Source: Deinococcus arcticus (lineage in GTDB: Bacteria; Deinococcota; Deinococci; Deinococcales; Deinococcaceae). Taken from it: a stretch of 64,000 bases of DNA. Position 1 is the first letter of the stretch. Every line of letters starts with the position of its first letter. The position numbers and the translations under genes were made by a program. Where the stretch lies: contig NZ_PYSV01000008.1 in the NCBI RefSeq assembly GCF_003028415.1, forward strand, positions 1 to 64,000, written 5' to 3'. Of the stretch, positions 1 through 12,717 are shown piece by piece. The notes beneath the pieces were generated by a model. The model was not told the origin of the DNA. It ran no database searches and saw only the letters and a program-made list of their open reading frames with translations.

Positions 1-114
1 GACTGCCGACAGGTGGACGAACTGCTTCAGGCGGTGTTTGCCGCACTGGATGCCGTCACACCGAGTGATATTCACGGCTGGTTCAAACATGTTCATCCAT
101 CAGTGTCTTTATGA
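1..114 (+). CDS. IS630-family transposase, C-terminal fragment
   Basis: The first 37 codons are open from the window edge to a TGA at 112-114. They end with TPSDIHGWFKHV, which resembles the usual tail of IS630-type DDE transposases (a short helix, then TPEDIRGWF-like and an aromatic/cysteine end). The catalytic domain lies outside the window, so I cannot say whether the gene is intact. Family B repeat sequence begins about 15 bases after the stop, so the element probably landed in or beside such a repeat. Family assignment rests on the tail motif only. Confidence 0.6.
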   Translation, partial: DCRQVDELLQAVFAALDAVTPSDIHGWFKHVHPSVSL

Positions 115-130
115 CAAATGCTCTAAGTAC

Positions 131-160
131 GCCGCTGTTGATCTTGAGATCAACCGAGCA
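131..160 (+). repeat. Family B repeat, end fragment
   Basis: CGCTGTTGATCTTGAGATC followed by AACCGAGC matches the start of the family B element seen at 40903 and, reversed, at 48632. Similarity fades within about 40 bases. Its position beside the transposase end suggests a truncated copy at an insertion-sequence border. Confidence 0.5.
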
Positions 161-304
161 GCGCGAGGGGCGCGGCACGCCACCCGCCGCCCGCTGTTCC
201 GCGTTGTCGGCGCCACAGATGGCAGGCCGTGTGGGGCGGGGTCAGCAGGGGTTCCCGGCCCGCCTGCGCCCATTGTCCGCCCTGATCGAGCGTCTGCAGC
301 GGGG

Positions 305-485
305 TCACACCGGACGTTGGGGGTCTGATACGGACTGCCGTCCATGTCCGTCACATCCGGGAAGAAGGGGGATGTTCCCCGCCTTCGGCGCTGTTCCAGC
401 CCAATTCCCGGAAATCCGCATTTATTCTTGCGCCCTCCGGTCGAAAAAATTCCGTAATGTGTTACGGAATTTTTCGGAAGCCGTA
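305..485 (-). repeat. Family A dispersed repeat, copy 1
   Basis: Read on the minus strand this is a near copy of 33943-34110: an A/T-rich hairpin, the block ACCGGAGGG, a purine-rich segment, GATTTCCGGGAATTGGGCTG, AACAGCGCCGAAGGCGGGGA and a final GACGGCAGTCCGTAT. The hairpin end faces the 3' end of the upstream minus-strand SARP gene. No coding potential is apparent. Confidence 0.85.
442..476 (-). terminator. Terminator-like hairpin of family A repeat
   Basis: CGAAAAAATTCCGTAA (442-457) pairs with TTACGGAATTTTTCG (462-476) around a four-base loop. Read on the minus strand the 3' arm ends in a run of six U. It lies about 33 bases beyond the stop of the SARP-type gene, as expected of an intrinsic terminator. 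Confidence 0.75.
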
Positions 486-509
486 TGAAAGGTACGGCTG
501 CACAGGCCC

Positions 510-3380
510 TCAGCGCTCCATGTCCCCCAGTTGAGTGCGCAGCCACTGTTGCAGGGCCGCCGGGTCCAGTGCAGGCGCGGTGTCCAGCGTTCCGTCGCCG
601 CCCAGGGTGCGGGCCCGCTCGGCAGCCTGCCGGCGCTGCTGCATGTGCAGGTGTGGGGCCTGGGCCACCGCGCCCAGGAACGCCAGGGTGCCGGCGGGGT
701 CCTGCCGGTACAGGTCGGGGGCGGTGAGCAGCAGCAGTTCGGTGAGGTTCCAGGGATTCTCGCGCAGGCGGGGCTGCTGCAGGGCCTGCCGGGCCGCGCG
801 CCGGGCCTGGGGCGCGCGGCCCCGGGCGTAGGCCAGCCCCGTTTCCAGCAGCAGCACGTCCACCGGCGCGGTGTTGTCCTGCACCGCTGCAGTCACGCGC
901 CTGACCTCGGCCAGCGCCTCCTGTACCGCGCGCCACTGCCCCAGCCGCAGGGCCAGCCGGGCGCCGCACAGCAGGCCCGCCAGCTGCTGGCGCACCTCGC
1001 CGCTGCGCGCCCCGGTCTGGGCCAGGGCCTGCGCCTCGGCCTGCAGGGCGGGCACATCGGCGCGGGTCATGTGGGTGCGCAGGGCCAGCAGCCGCTCGCG
1101 CAGGGGCCAGGCGTGGGCTTCTGGCAGGCCCGGCAGGCCCGCTTCCACCTCGGCCATCTGCTGGCCCAGTTCCTCCTCCTCGCCCAGAAAGGACAGCACC
1201 GTCAGCAGATTCATGCGGTAGAACCGCTCGCGCATGGAGTCGCCCAGCTGCCCGGCCAGGCGCAGGGCCTGGCGCAGCAGTTCGGCCGAGGCGCGCATCT
1301 GCCCCTGTTCACCGCGCACCGAGGCCAGGGTGTTGAGCACCTTCATGCGGCTGCCCGGGTCGGCCGCCAGGGGCCCTTGCAAGAACAGCCCGGCCAGCGT
1401 CTGGGCGTCCAGTAGCCGGCCGGCGCGGTAGGCCAGCCACATACAGCCCACCTGCAGCGCCGCCTGCACCGCGTCCGGGGACCGCAGTTCATCGGCGCAT
1501 TCACTGAGGCCCAGCAGGGTTTCCATGCCCGAGGCGTGCATGCCCCGGCGGTCATAGTGGGCCAGCAGGTGCTCGGCCAGCGCCGGGGTGAGGGTACCGC
1601 CGCGCAGGGCCGTGTGCATGGCCAGGGTCAGGTTGCCGCGCTCGGGGTCGGTGGCCGGGTCTTCCGGGGCGCGCCCGGCAAAGCGCTGCAGGTAAAACGC
1701 GGCGTGGGCCTCGCGCGCCGCGTCCAGCAGCTCGGGGCAGGCCTGACCCTGTTCGCGCAGCAGGCCGTCCAGGGCCGGGTACAGCCGCAGCCGTTCACTC
1801 CCGGGCTGGTACGCCTCTAAAAAGGCGTGCTGCAGCAGGGCGTCCACCTCCTCGGTGCTCACCCCCAGCGCCGGGGCGTCGGCGGGGTCAACGTCGGCGC
1901 CCACGCTCAGGCGCAGGGCCGCTGCCTGCAGGGCCGGGCTCAGCATGGCCCAGGAGCGCGCCGCCGCCAGCTGCAGGCCGCGCCGCCCGTCACCGTCGCC
2001 GCCCTCGGTGCGCAGCGCGCCGGCGTCCTGCAGCACCCGGTCATGCACCGCCGGCAGGTCCTCCACCCGCAGCCACGACGCGGCCAGGGTCAGCGCCAGC
2101 GGGTGGCCCAGCAGGCGCCGGGTCAGGCTGGCGACCAGCCCGGCGTTTTGCGGGGTGAGGGCAAAGTCGCGCCGCACCCGGGTGGCCTCGCGCACAAACA
2201 CCTGCACGGCGCTGCACACAGAGGTGTCCAGCCACGAGGCTTCGGGGGCCGGGCGTTCCAGGCCCCCCAGGGCCAGCAGCAGGTCGCCCTCCGGGGCGCG
2301 GCCCAGCCGGGAGCGGCGCCCGGTCAGTACCCAGCGCACCTGCGGCAGACCAGTCAGGTGGCCGCGCAGTTCTTCGGGGTCTTCCAGGCTGTCCAGGCCG
2401 TCCAGCAGCACCACGCTGCCACTGGTCAGCGCCGTCCCCAGCGCCAGCCAGTCGTCGGCGCGGCCGGGCGCCAACCCGGGCAGCGCCGCGCCCAGGCGCG
2501 CCGCCACCTCGCTGGCGCCTGCCACGCCCTCTGTGTCCACCAGATACACGGTGCGCCCCAGCACCGTCAGTTCGCGCAGCAGGGCGCGCGCCAGCGTGGA
2601 TTTGCCGATGCCGCCGGGCCCGGTCACCACCGCCACGCCTCCACCGGGCGGCGCCGCCCAGGCCAGCAGGGTATCCAGTTCGGCCTCGCGCCCCAGCATG
2701 CGGGCGGGCGCCGGGGCGCGCCGGGCACTGGGCATTCCGTCGGTGGCGCGGCGGCCGGTCAATTCGCGCAGTTCGGTGCGCAGGGCCGCTTCCAGGGCGC
2801 TGGCGGGGGCGCTCAGGGCCAGCAGGCGGCGCAGGGTATCGGGCTCGGCGGGGGGGGCGCCGGGCAGGTCGTAGGCGCGCTGGGCCCAGTGGGCCGCCCG
2901 GCCGGGTTCGCTGCGTTCGGCCAGCAGCAGGGCCTCGCTCTGCACGTGGCGGGCCAGGCGCTGGCGCCAGTGTTCGGCCCACTCCTCGAATTCGGCCGAG
3001 ACATCGCTCACGTTCAGGTCCGGCAAAAAGGCGCCGGTGTAGGCCTGGGCGGCGGCTTCGCCGCGCAGGGTCAGCAACTCGGCGGCGTCGCAGGGCAGGG
3101 CGGTGAACAGCCGTTCCTCGCCCCACAGCGCTTCGGGGCAGTATTCACGCAGGGCGTGCAGCGCCACCCGCAGGCTGACTTCAGGCTTGGCCGCGCGGGG
3201 CCACAGCAGCGCCGCGAGGTGGCGCCGGGTGGTGGGGCCTTCAAGGGCCACGATCACAGGCAGCAGCAGCGACTTGACCTTGCGAAACTCGCCCATCGAG
3301 AGGCCGCCCAGGGCCTGCAGCCGCAGCGCAGCGGCGGCTGGGCGGCCCTTGGCGTTCGGAGGAGCGGAGGTTCTGGACAT
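510..3380 (-). CDS. SARP/BTAD-type transcriptional regulator with NTPase and TPR-like repeats
   Basis: This 956-residue protein resembles the large STAND-type activators built from a BTAD domain, an NB-ARC-like ATPase and helical repeats. Residues 20-150 look like a short winged-helix plus BTAD bundle (HLAALLWPRAA, then FEEWAEHWRQRLARH). Walker A is GPGGIGKST at 254-262, and SVVLLDGLDSL further on fits Walker B. The last 350 residues are alanine- and leucine-rich helical pairs typical of TPR. Such proteins bind DNA after nucleotide- and ligand-driven switching; the target here is unknown. There is no clear ribosome-binding site at the chosen ATG, and a TACGAT-like -10 lies about 20 bases upstream. 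A family A terminator hairpin follows the stop. Confidence 0.75.
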   Translation of the reverse strand: MSRTSAPPNAKGRPAAAALRLQALGGLSMGEFRKVKSLLLPVIVALEGPTTRRHLAALLWPRAAKPEVSLRVALHALREYCPEALWGEERLFTALPCDAAELLTLRGEAAAQAYTGAFLPDLNVSDVSAEFEEWAEHWRQRLARHVQSEALLLAERSEPGRAAHWAQRAYDLPGAPPAEPDTLRRLLALSAPASALEAALRTELRELTGRRATDGMPSARRAPAPARMLGREAELDTLLAWAAPPGGGVAVVTGPGGIGKSTLARALLRELTVLGRTVYLVDTEGVAGASEVAARLGAALPGLAPGRADDWLALGTALTSGSVVLLDGLDSLEDPEELRGHLTGLPQVRWVLTGRRSRLGRAPEGDLLLALGGLERPAPEASWLDTSVCSAVQVFVREATRVRRDFALTPQNAGLVASLTRRLLGHPLALTLAASWLRVEDLPAVHDRVLQDAGALRTEGGDGDGRRGLQLAAARSWAMLSPALQAAALRLSVGADVDPADAPALGVSTEEVDALLQHAFLEAYQPGSERLRLYPALDGLLREQGQACPELLDAAREAHAAFYLQRFAGRAPEDPATDPERGNLTLAMHTALRGGTLTPALAEHLLAHYDRRGMHASGMETLLGLSECADELRSPDAVQAALQVGCMWLAYRAGRLLDAQTLAGLFLQGPLAADPGSRMKVLNTLASVRGEQGQMRASAELLRQALRLAGQLGDSMRERFYRMNLLTVLSFLGEEEELGQQMAEVEAGLPGLPEAHAWPLRERLLALRTHMTRADVPALQAEAQALAQTGARSGEVRQQLAGLLCGARLALRLGQWRAVQEALAEVRRVTAAVQDNTAPVDVLLLETGLAYARGRAPQARRAARQALQQPRLRENPWNLTELLLLTAPDLYRQDPAGTLAFLGAVAQAPHLHMQQRRQAAERARTLGGDGTLDTAPALDPAALQQWLRTQLGDMER

Positions 3381-3426
3381 GAAGAGCTGTGCCCATCGTA
3401 GCGTGCCGGGGGGGGCAGGGGGGGGA

Positions 3427-4026
3427 TCAGGTCAGGTCGGCGTGGGCCTCGCCGCGGGTGGCACCCTGCAGCGCGGCCGTGAAAGCGGCGATGTCCCCGG
3501 GCAGCAGCTCCGCCAGCAGGGTCACGCCGCCCTCGCCATAGGTTTCCTCGCCGCGCGTGGCTCCGCAGCCTTCCAGCAGGTGGTACAGGCGGCCCAGGTG
3601 AGCAAACGGCACCGTAACGCGCAGGGTCTGGCGTGGCTGAACTGTGATCCTGGGGGCGGCGCGCAGGCAGGCGGCCGCCGCGCCGCTGTAGGCCCGCGCC
3701 AGTCCCCCGGTGCCCAGCTTCACGCCGCCGTAAAAGCGCACCACCACCACCATCACATGGTCCAGGCCCTGGCCGTCTATGACTTTCAGCAGCGGCGCGC
3801 CGGCCGTGCCACCGGGCTCGCCATCGTCGTGAAAGCGCTGCAGCGGGCCTATGCGGTAGGCCCAGCAGTGGTGGGTGGCGCCGGGATAACGTTCGCGCAG
3901 GGCCGCCAGCTGCGCCAGGGCCTGCGCGGGGGTCTCGGCCCGCTCGGCAAACGCCAGAAATTCGCTGTTCTCGACCAGCAGGTCCTCGCGCCAGGGGCCC
4001 GCCAGGGTGGTGTAGGGCGGGGGCAC
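3427..4026 (-). CDS. YigZ/IMPACT family protein
   Basis: The N-terminal two thirds carry the family signature: SEFLAF near the start, [25 protein letters not shown] and the strongly conserved [15 protein letters not shown]. The family (UPF0029, related to eukaryotic IMPACT) has a ribosomal protein S5-like fold; its bacterial role is poorly defined. I prefer a GTG start at 4026, preceded by GAAGAGG about 11 bases away. This gives 199 residues and leaves about 20 bases after the upstream Nudix stop. An ATG at 4089 would overlap the Nudix gene and add a low-complexity leader. The two genes are probably co-transcribed. Confidence 0.88.
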   Translation of the reverse strand: MPPPYTTLAGPWREDLLVENSEFLAFAERAETPAQALAQLAALRERYPGATHHCWAYRIGPLQRFHDDGEPGGTAGAPLLKVIDGQGLDHVMVVVVRFYGGVKLGTGGLARAYSGAAAACLRAAPRITVQPRQTLRVTVPFAHLGRLYHLLEGCGATRGEETYGEGGVTLLAELLPGDIAAFTAALQGATRGEAHADLT

Positions 4027-4046
4027 TCTGGCAGGGGCCTCTTCGC

Positions 4047-4634
4047 TCAGAGTAGCCCCCGCGCCTGCAGCGCCGCGCGGGCATGCCACAGGGTCAGGCT
4101 GCTGGCGCCGTCCTGAATGCCGCCGCGCTCCAGCAGCTCGTAAGCGTCCCGCAGCGGCAGCACCACGCGCTCAATGGTCTCGGTGGCCTCGTGCGCCGGG
4201 GCCCCCAGTGTCACGCCCAGGGCCACAAAGGGATAGAACACCACCCCACTGATGCTGGGCTGGGGGTAAAAGCCCGGCAGCGCCAGCCACTCGGCCGCTG
4301 CGCCGCCCACCTCTTCTTGCAGTTCACGCGCGGCGGCGGCGTGCAGGTCCTCGCCGCGCTCCACGCCGCCGGCCACCACCTCGGTCACGGTGGCGCGCAG
4401 GGGGTAGCGGTACTGTCGAATCAGCACCGCCTCGCCGCGCGCCGTGACCGGCAGCACGAAGACGGCGCGCGGGCCCCGGGGGCGGTACTGGTACAGGGTT
4501 TCCACGCCGCTGTCCAGGCGCACCCGGTCCTCAAAAACGGTGCGGAACCCCGTGACCAGCACCCGGGATTCCAGGGTCTGCCACGGCTGGGTCTCGTCCT
4601 CGGTCAGGGTCGCCCAGTTGGGGTGTTCAGGCAT
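4047..4634 (-). CDS. Nudix hydrolase, ADP-ribose pyrophosphatase type
   Basis: A 195-residue protein with a Nudix box running [20 protein letters not shown] and ending VGG, the GX5EX7REUXEEXGU pattern with one residue of variation. The flanks ([13 protein letters not shown] before, [12 protein letters not shown] after) match the ADP-ribose/NDP-sugar pyrophosphatase subfamily, which cleaves ADP-ribose to AMP and ribose-5-phosphate. The ATG at 4634 follows a TAGCCT -10-like box by six bases, so the mRNA is probably leaderless. The YigZ gene follows closely on the same strand. Confidence 0.87.
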   Translation of the reverse strand: MPEHPNWATLTEDETQPWQTLESRVLVTGFRTVFEDRVRLDSGVETLYQYRPRGPRAVFVLPVTARGEAVLIRQYRYPLRATVTEVVAGGVERGEDLHAAAARELQEEVGGAAAEWLALPGFYPQPSISGVVFYPFVALGVTLGAPAHEATETIERVVLPLRDAYELLERGGIQDGASSLTLWHARAALQARGLL

Positions 4635-4690
4635 ATGCGCAGGCTAGCAGGGGAGAGCACCGGGGCAGGGGCGGGCAGGCGGCGGGGCCT

Positions 4691-5323
4691 TCAGACCGGC
4701 GCCCCGCCGCCCCGGTTCAGTGCGCCCTCGGCCCACAGGTAGCGCGCGGCCAGGGTGCGGTAGGGCTGCCAGCCGGAGAGAACCTCGGCGGCGGGCGTGC
4801 CGGGGTAGAGCCGCGTCAGCCCCTGGCGCAGGGCAAGGTCGCCCATACTGAACACGTCCGGGCGCGCCAAGCCGAACATCAGAAACATCTCGCCGGTCCA
4901 GCGGCCTATGCCGGGCAGCGGCAGCAGGGCGGCAATCACCGCCTCGTCGGGCTGGGTGCCCAGGTGCGCGAAATCCACCGTGCCGGTGTGCGCTGCCTGG
5001 GCTATGGCCTGGACGGTGCGCACCTTGGCCCAGGAGAGCCCGGCGCTGCGCAGGGCCTCGGGGTTTGCGTCCAGCAGCGTGGTTGGGGTCACCTCGCCCA
5101 GCAGCGTTTCCAGGCGGGCGTAGATGGTGGCCGCGGCCTTGACACTCAGCTGCTGGCCCGTCACGTTGCGGATGAGGGTGGCAAAAGGGTTGGTCGTGGG
5201 GGCGAACACCGGCAACTCGCCCACCCGCGCGATCACGGCCGCCATCACCGGATCGCGCGACAGGTGGGCGGTGGCCCCGGCGTGGGTGGTCAGGGGCGCA
5301 AGGACAGGGGACAGAACAGGCAT
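4691..5323 (-). CDS. alkA: DNA-3-methyladenine glycosylase II (AlkA-type)
   Basis: A helix-hairpin-helix base-excision glycosylase of 210 residues that removes alkylated purines from DNA. Motifs are FATLIRNVTGQQLSVKAA, then LSWAKVRTVQAIAQ, then the hairpin and catalytic loop LPGIGRWTGEMFLMFGLARP with DVFSMGDLALRQG, in which the aspartate of the GIGRWTGEMF-n-D arrangement is kept. The frame stays open upstream to 5506, but that extension crosses the protease terminator at 5381-5406 and reads as junk. The start is ATG 5323 or ATG 5332 nine bases earlier; a G-rich stretch before 5323 could act as a ribosome-binding site. Confidence 0.85.
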   Translation of the reverse strand: MPVLSPVLAPLTTHAGATAHLSRDPVMAAVIARVGELPVFAPTTNPFATLIRNVTGQQLSVKAAATIYARLETLLGEVTPTTLLDANPEALRSAGLSWAKVRTVQAIAQAAHTGTVDFAHLGTQPDEAVIAALLPLPGIGRWTGEMFLMFGLARPDVFSMGDLALRQGLTRLYPGTPAAEVLSGWQPYRTLAARYLWAEGALNRGGGAPV

Positions 5324-5380
5324 CGCCCCCATTTTCGGCGGGGCAGGCTCTGCCCACAGCCCTGCCCACCACAAAGCAGG

Positions 5381-5406
5381 GCCCCCGGCCGTGTGGAGCC
5401 GGGGGC
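5381..5406 (-). terminator. Terminator hairpin after the S1 protease gene
   Basis: GCCCCCGGC (5381-5389) and GCCGGGGGC (5398-5406) form a perfect nine-pair stem with an eight-base loop. On the minus strand it starts 19 bases after the protease stop and is followed by CCTGCTTTG, a weak U tract. Confidence 0.6.
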
Positions 5407-5424
5407 GCGGGGGCAGGGCGGCGC

Positions 5425-6273
5425 TTACTGCGCGCTGATGCCGGTGTAGCTGTAAATCCAGTTGATAAAGCCGTTCACGCGGGTGTAGACCCCGTACCCA
5501 CGGCACTCGGCCGGGCCGTAGGACACGGCGCCCAGCACATAGAACTTGTTGTTGTAGCGCGCGGCCAGCGGGCCACCGCTGTCACCGTTGCAGGAATCCT
5601 TGCCCTGGTAGTACTTGCCGCAGATGGTGTTGGCGGGGCGGCTGCCGCAGTCGCTGCCCGTGGGGGTGATGGGAATGCTGACTTCACGCAGGGCGCGCGG
5701 GCTGGAAGACCCGGTTTCGGTCTTGCCCCAGCCGCTGACGACGGCGAACTTGCCGTTCACGTCCAGCACGCTTTCGGTGGCGTTGTTGGGCAGGGCGGCG
5801 GGCTGCACGGTGCTGCCCAGGGTGAACGCCGACACCCGGACCAGGGCGATGTCGTTGGCGTTGGTGCTGCGGTTGTAGCTGGGGTGCATGACAATCTGCG
5901 CGGCGGTGCGCAGCTGCCCGGTGCTGGTGGTCAGGTCGTTGATGCCCGCGCGCACCCGCATCTGCGAGGCGCTGTAGCCGTCCACGCAGTGCGCGGCCGT
6001 CAGCACCCAGGTGGAGCTGATCAGGGTGCCGCCGCACCAGCCGCTCATGGAGTTGCTGGGCGTCACGCTGACCTGGTACGGCCGGTTGGTCACGTTGGTC
6101 ACCACGCCATACACAATCTGGCTGCTCAGATCATCGGTAAATGCCTTTTCTGTTCCGGTGACCGTGACCGTCTCCTGGGGCAGCACCGCCGCGTCGGGGG
6201 TGGCCTGCGTGGAGCAGGCAGACAGGGCGAGCAGACCGACAGCCGACAGCAGAGCGTGCAGGGGTTTGAACAT
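5425..6273 (-). CDS. Secreted trypsin-like serine protease, lipoprotein
   Basis: A 282-residue S1 peptidase. A hydrophobic signal ends in the lipobox LSAC (Cys20), so the mature protein should be lipid-anchored at the envelope. The catalytic triad is His95 (LTAAHC), Asp141 (NDIALV) and Ser232 (GDSGGP), with paired cysteines around the His and Ser sites as in trypsins. ATG 6273 is chosen because GAGG lies seven bases upstream; the open frame extends 22 codons further without signal. It lies directly downstream of an S8 protease on the same strand, but a terminator-like hairpin separates them. Confidence 0.92.
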   Translation of the reverse strand: MFKPLHALLSAVGLLALSACSTQATPDAAVLPQETVTVTGTEKAFTDDLSSQIVYGVVTNVTNRPYQVSVTPSNSMSGWCGGTLISSTWVLTAAHCVDGYSASQMRVRAGINDLTTSTGQLRTAAQIVMHPSYNRSTNANDIALVRVSAFTLGSTVQPAALPNNATESVLDVNGKFAVVSGWGKTETGSSSPRALREVSIPITPTGSDCGSRPANTICGKYYQGKDSCNGDSGGPLAARYNNKFYVLGAVSYGPAECRGYGVYTRVNGFINWIYSYTGISAQ

Positions 6274-6327
6274 GACAGACCTCGGGAAGGGCGCAGGAGA
6301 GAGGCGGCAGGGGGGGCCCAAAGCAGC

Positions 6328-6352
6328 GGGAGGCGTCACGCAGACGCCTCCC
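6328..6352 (-). terminator. Terminator-like hairpin between the two protease genes
   Basis: GGGAGGCGTC (6328-6337) pairs perfectly with GACGCCTCCC (6343-6352) around a five-base loop. On the minus strand it lies eight bases beyond the S8 protease stop and is followed by GCTGCTTTGG, a tail like that of the hairpin at 5381. It probably ends or attenuates the S8 transcript before the S1 gene. Confidence 0.6.
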
Positions 6353-6360
6353 GGCTGGAC

Positions 6361-7902
<1,542 letters not shown>

Positions 7903-8008
7903 GGGAAACCTCCTGGGCTGTTCCACGGCCTGAGCAGCGAAGCGACAACATCCACGAACCGCTGACACGGCCGGGCGCTTCTGTCAAGTAAATTTGGGAA
8001 CTTTGCAA

Positions 8009-8058
8009 ATCATACGCATCCCGCACTGCCATTGGATGAATGACAGAACTCTGACAGA
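8009..8058 (-). promoter_or_regulatory. Candidate promoter and activator site for the S8 protease
   Basis: On the minus strand TATGAT (8009-8014) could be a -10 box with a weak -35 (ATCCAA, 8032-8037) 17 bases upstream. Immediately beyond lie two copies of TGACAGA (8041-8047 and 8052-8058) with an 11-base period, about one helical turn, as expected for an activator overlapping a poor -35. The inferred 5' leader is about 100 bases. Inference from sequence only. Confidence 0.35.
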
Positions 8059-8583
8059 GAATTGGTACACCCTGAGTTCAAAATGAAGGCTTCCGTCCCG
8101 CTGCAAGCGCAAAACGCTCTGTCCCGAATAAAGAGACGGGTGTTTTGTGCCTTCGAACAGATGAGTTGATCCTCATGTTTCTCACATACTCGCCTGTCTA
8201 GGAGCCTGCTCTCCGCAAGGTAGAGTGCCTTTTGAATTGGCAATTGAAACTTACGGCGGGAATGATCCTCAGAAACCGTGTCTTTTTCTCGGTTTAGGGT
8301 GAGGGAAAGGACAGGTGTCCTCACCCTGTATGAGCAGCCTTGCGGCGTGCAGAGGGGCTGGAGCTTGCCCTGTTGCTGTTCATTGCCGCTCTATAGGCCC
8401 GGTTGACACGGCTTCCGAATTCGGCCAATGCCTGAGGCTCCACCCGCGGCAGTCAGGGGGTGTGCGAGTTCAGGACTACCTGAAGACAGCCGAAAGCTTC
8501 AGGTCCAGAGAAGGTGCCAGCACCGCGTCCTGTGGCAGGCCACCCCGCCGGTTCTGCCTGTGGCGGCGCCCGAGTGCTGGTCT
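8059..8583. other. Gene-free stretch, lower GC than its surroundings
   Basis: About 520 bases lie between the S8 promoter and the end of the SDR gene. The part up to about 8330 is clearly richer in A and T than the rest of the window and includes CTCACCCT repeated in both orientations near 8299-8327. A minus-strand frame of 104 codons crosses it, but codon use and the peptide do not look genuine. I see no gene here; an untranslated RNA cannot be excluded. Confidence 0.4.
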
Positions 8584-9308
<725 letters not shown>

Positions 9309-9312
<4 letters not shown>

Positions 9313-9719
9313 GCCCGCGCCGCCTGGGCGGCCAGGGCCACCAGCGTGCGGGTCACGGTGTTCAGCGGATAGCTGGGGGCCTGTGCCAGCGGGACCCAGG
9401 CCCATTCGGCAATTTCCTCGTTCGGGGTGATGGCAGTGTCGTCGGTGGCCGCAAAGAAGTCCACCAGCAGCATGTGGGCCGGTTTGTGGAATTCCTCGCT
9501 CAGCACCGCTTCCTGGGTCTGGGCGTAACGCACGTTTTTCAGGTGCAGGCCCACCTCCTCGGCCAGTTCACGCCGCACGGCCGCTTCCAGGGTCTCGCCC
9601 CACTCCACCTTGCCGCCCGGCACACCCCACAGGCCACGCCACTTCGTGGTGCGCACCAGCAGCACCCGGTTCTCTGGGCCCCACACCAGCGCCCCCACGC
9701 ACACCAGCGGTCTGTTCAT
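9309..9719 (-). CDS. Nudix hydrolase, MutT-like
   Basis: A 136-residue single-domain Nudix protein with the box [20 protein letters not shown] completed by EVGL, all key Glu and Arg residues present. Its short length and the opening [19 protein letters not shown] fit the MutT/NudG-like group that hydrolyses nucleoside triphosphates or related diphosphates. The start at ATG 9719 is seven bases from a TACTCT -10-like box, hence probably leaderless. It heads a two-gene unit with the SDR gene through a four-base overlap. Confidence 0.88.
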
Positions 9720-9804
9720 GGCGGCCAGAGTACAGGGACGCCCGGGCGGCAGAGAGGATGAATGCCTATAGAGTCTTCAGAGCGTCCGGCGCCCGCGCGC
9801 CCGT

Positions 9805-11273
<1,469 letters not shown>

Positions 11274-11277
<4 letters not shown>

Positions 11278-12194
11278 ACCCGGACCTCGGCCGGGGGGGT
11301 GGGGGCCGGCACGGGGCGGCCCCGCGTGTTCACCAGCACCACGCCCGCCACGGCGATGGCGCCCCCCAGCAGCGCCTGGGGCGTGGGCACCTCGCGCAGC
11401 CACAGCCACGCGATCAGCACCGCAAACACCGGCGAGACATACAGAAATGAGGTGGTGGTGGCTGCCCCCACGCGCGCCAGGGCGAAGGTCCAGGTGAGGT
11501 ACGCCAGCGCCGCCGGAAACAGCCCGATGTACACCAGGGCGAGGTGGGCCGGGAGCGGCGCCTGGGCCAGCGCCGTGCCAAAGCCCGGCAGGAAGATCAG
11601 CATGGGCAACGTGCCCAGAATGAGCGACCAGACCGTGAAATGCAGCGGATTCATGCGCGTGAGCAGCGGTTTCTGAAACACGAAATACAGGCTGGTGAAC
11701 AGGGCAGCGGCCAGAATCAGCAGCGCGCCCTGGGTGAACTGCAGGCTCTGGCCGCTGCCCAGCACGATCAGCGCCACGCCGCCCAGGCTGATCAGGGTGC
11801 CCAGCCAGCCCAGCGCATTCAGGTGTTCGCCGGCAAACCGGGTGGCCAGCAGGGCTGTCATCACCGGCCCCGCGGCAATCAGCAGACTGGCTGTGCCGGC
11901 GGGCACACTGACCTCGCCGTAGTTCAGGCAGATGTGGTACAGCGTGATGCCCGAGAAGCTGAGCAGCGCGATGCGGCCCAGGTCGCCCATGGGGGGCAGT
12001 GGAAGACGGGCGGCCACGGCGTACAGGCCCAGTGCGGCGCTGGCCACCAGAAAGCGGTACAGGGTGACGTGGCCCGGCGAGAACGCTTCGAGCCCCGCGC
12101 GAATGCCAGCAAAGGCCGAGGCCCAGAACACGATGGTCACCAGAATGGCCCCCAGCGAGAGGGCGTCCAGTCGGCCGGGCACAGGCGCGCGCAT
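11274..12194 (-). CDS. EamA/DMT-family transporter
   Basis: A 306-residue integral membrane protein with ten predicted hydrophobic segments in two EamA repeats. The first opens with the typical [14 protein letters not shown], and the second carries the conserved [20 protein letters not shown]. The family exports amino acids, metabolites or drugs; the substrate cannot be read from the sequence. ATG 12194 is preferred over the longer frame because the upstream 57 codons lack hydrophobic character. A TATGCT box lies nine bases before it. The gene is translationally coupled to the fused ABC transporter. Confidence 0.85.
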
Positions 12195-12376
12195 ACGCCC
12201 GCCAGCATAGAGCGCCGGGGCGCGGCGTTCGGCCCGGGCCGCCAGAGGTCCGCCGGTCACCTCGCCGGCGCTGGTCCAGCGGCCCCAGGCCCCCACAGCC
12301 GCATAAGGAGACCCTGAGGGCCCGCACACCCGCTCCCGGCGCGCGCCGCTCAGGATGAGGCCCACAGGAGGGCCCT

Positions 12377-12598
12377 ATGGACGAGCGCAAGCCCACACAG
12401 ACCAGCACCCCCGAAACCATGGCCAACCACACCGGCAACGACCACAGTACCCACGGCGCCAACACCAATCTGGACCCCAGCCTGCAGGGCGGCCCGGCCA
12501 CTGCCAGCGATCAGGCGGCCACGCAGGAGATCGAGGAGCGCCGCAGCGGCGACCCCTCGGCGGGCAGCGGGGATGAACTGGGCCCCACAACCACCTGA
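12377..12598 (+). CDS. Small hydrophilic protein, 73 residues
   Basis: An ATG with AGGAGG six bases upstream opens a 73-codon frame. The peptide is rich in Thr, Ser, Gly, Asp and Glu with no predicted fold ([28 protein letters not shown]-like middle), the composition of a disordered or hydrophilin-like small protein. The strong ribosome-binding site is the main argument that it is real. It is divergent from the EamA gene and about 120 bases ahead of the SRPBCC gene on the same strand. No homologue recognised. Confidence 0.6.
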   Translation: MDERKPTQTSTPETMANHTGNDHSTHGANTNLDPSLQGGPATASDQAATQEIEERRSGDPSAGSGDELGPTTT

Positions 12599-12717
12599 GC
12601 ATCCCCCCAGGCCGCACCCTGGGGCCCGCCAGTCGCCCAGAGCCCTTAATCTTCGTTGGGGCTCGCTTCACGCGCTTGCCCCGGGCCAACTCATACACTG
12701 CCCGCACGGAGGGAATC

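Noticed and set aside
5324..5506. Upstream extension of alkA
   Set aside because: The frame is open but crosses the protease terminator hairpin and encodes no glycosylase sequence; the family begins near the ATG at 5323.
8010..8324. Minus-strand frame of 104 codons in the low-GC stretch
   Set aside because: No ribosome-binding site or leaderless box, irregular codon use, and no recognisable protein pattern.
12195..12501. Upstream part of the 898-codon frame leading into the ABC fusion
   Set aside because: It lies antisense or out of frame to the EamA gene and encodes Arg/Gly/Pro-rich shadow sequence; the real start is ATG 11277.
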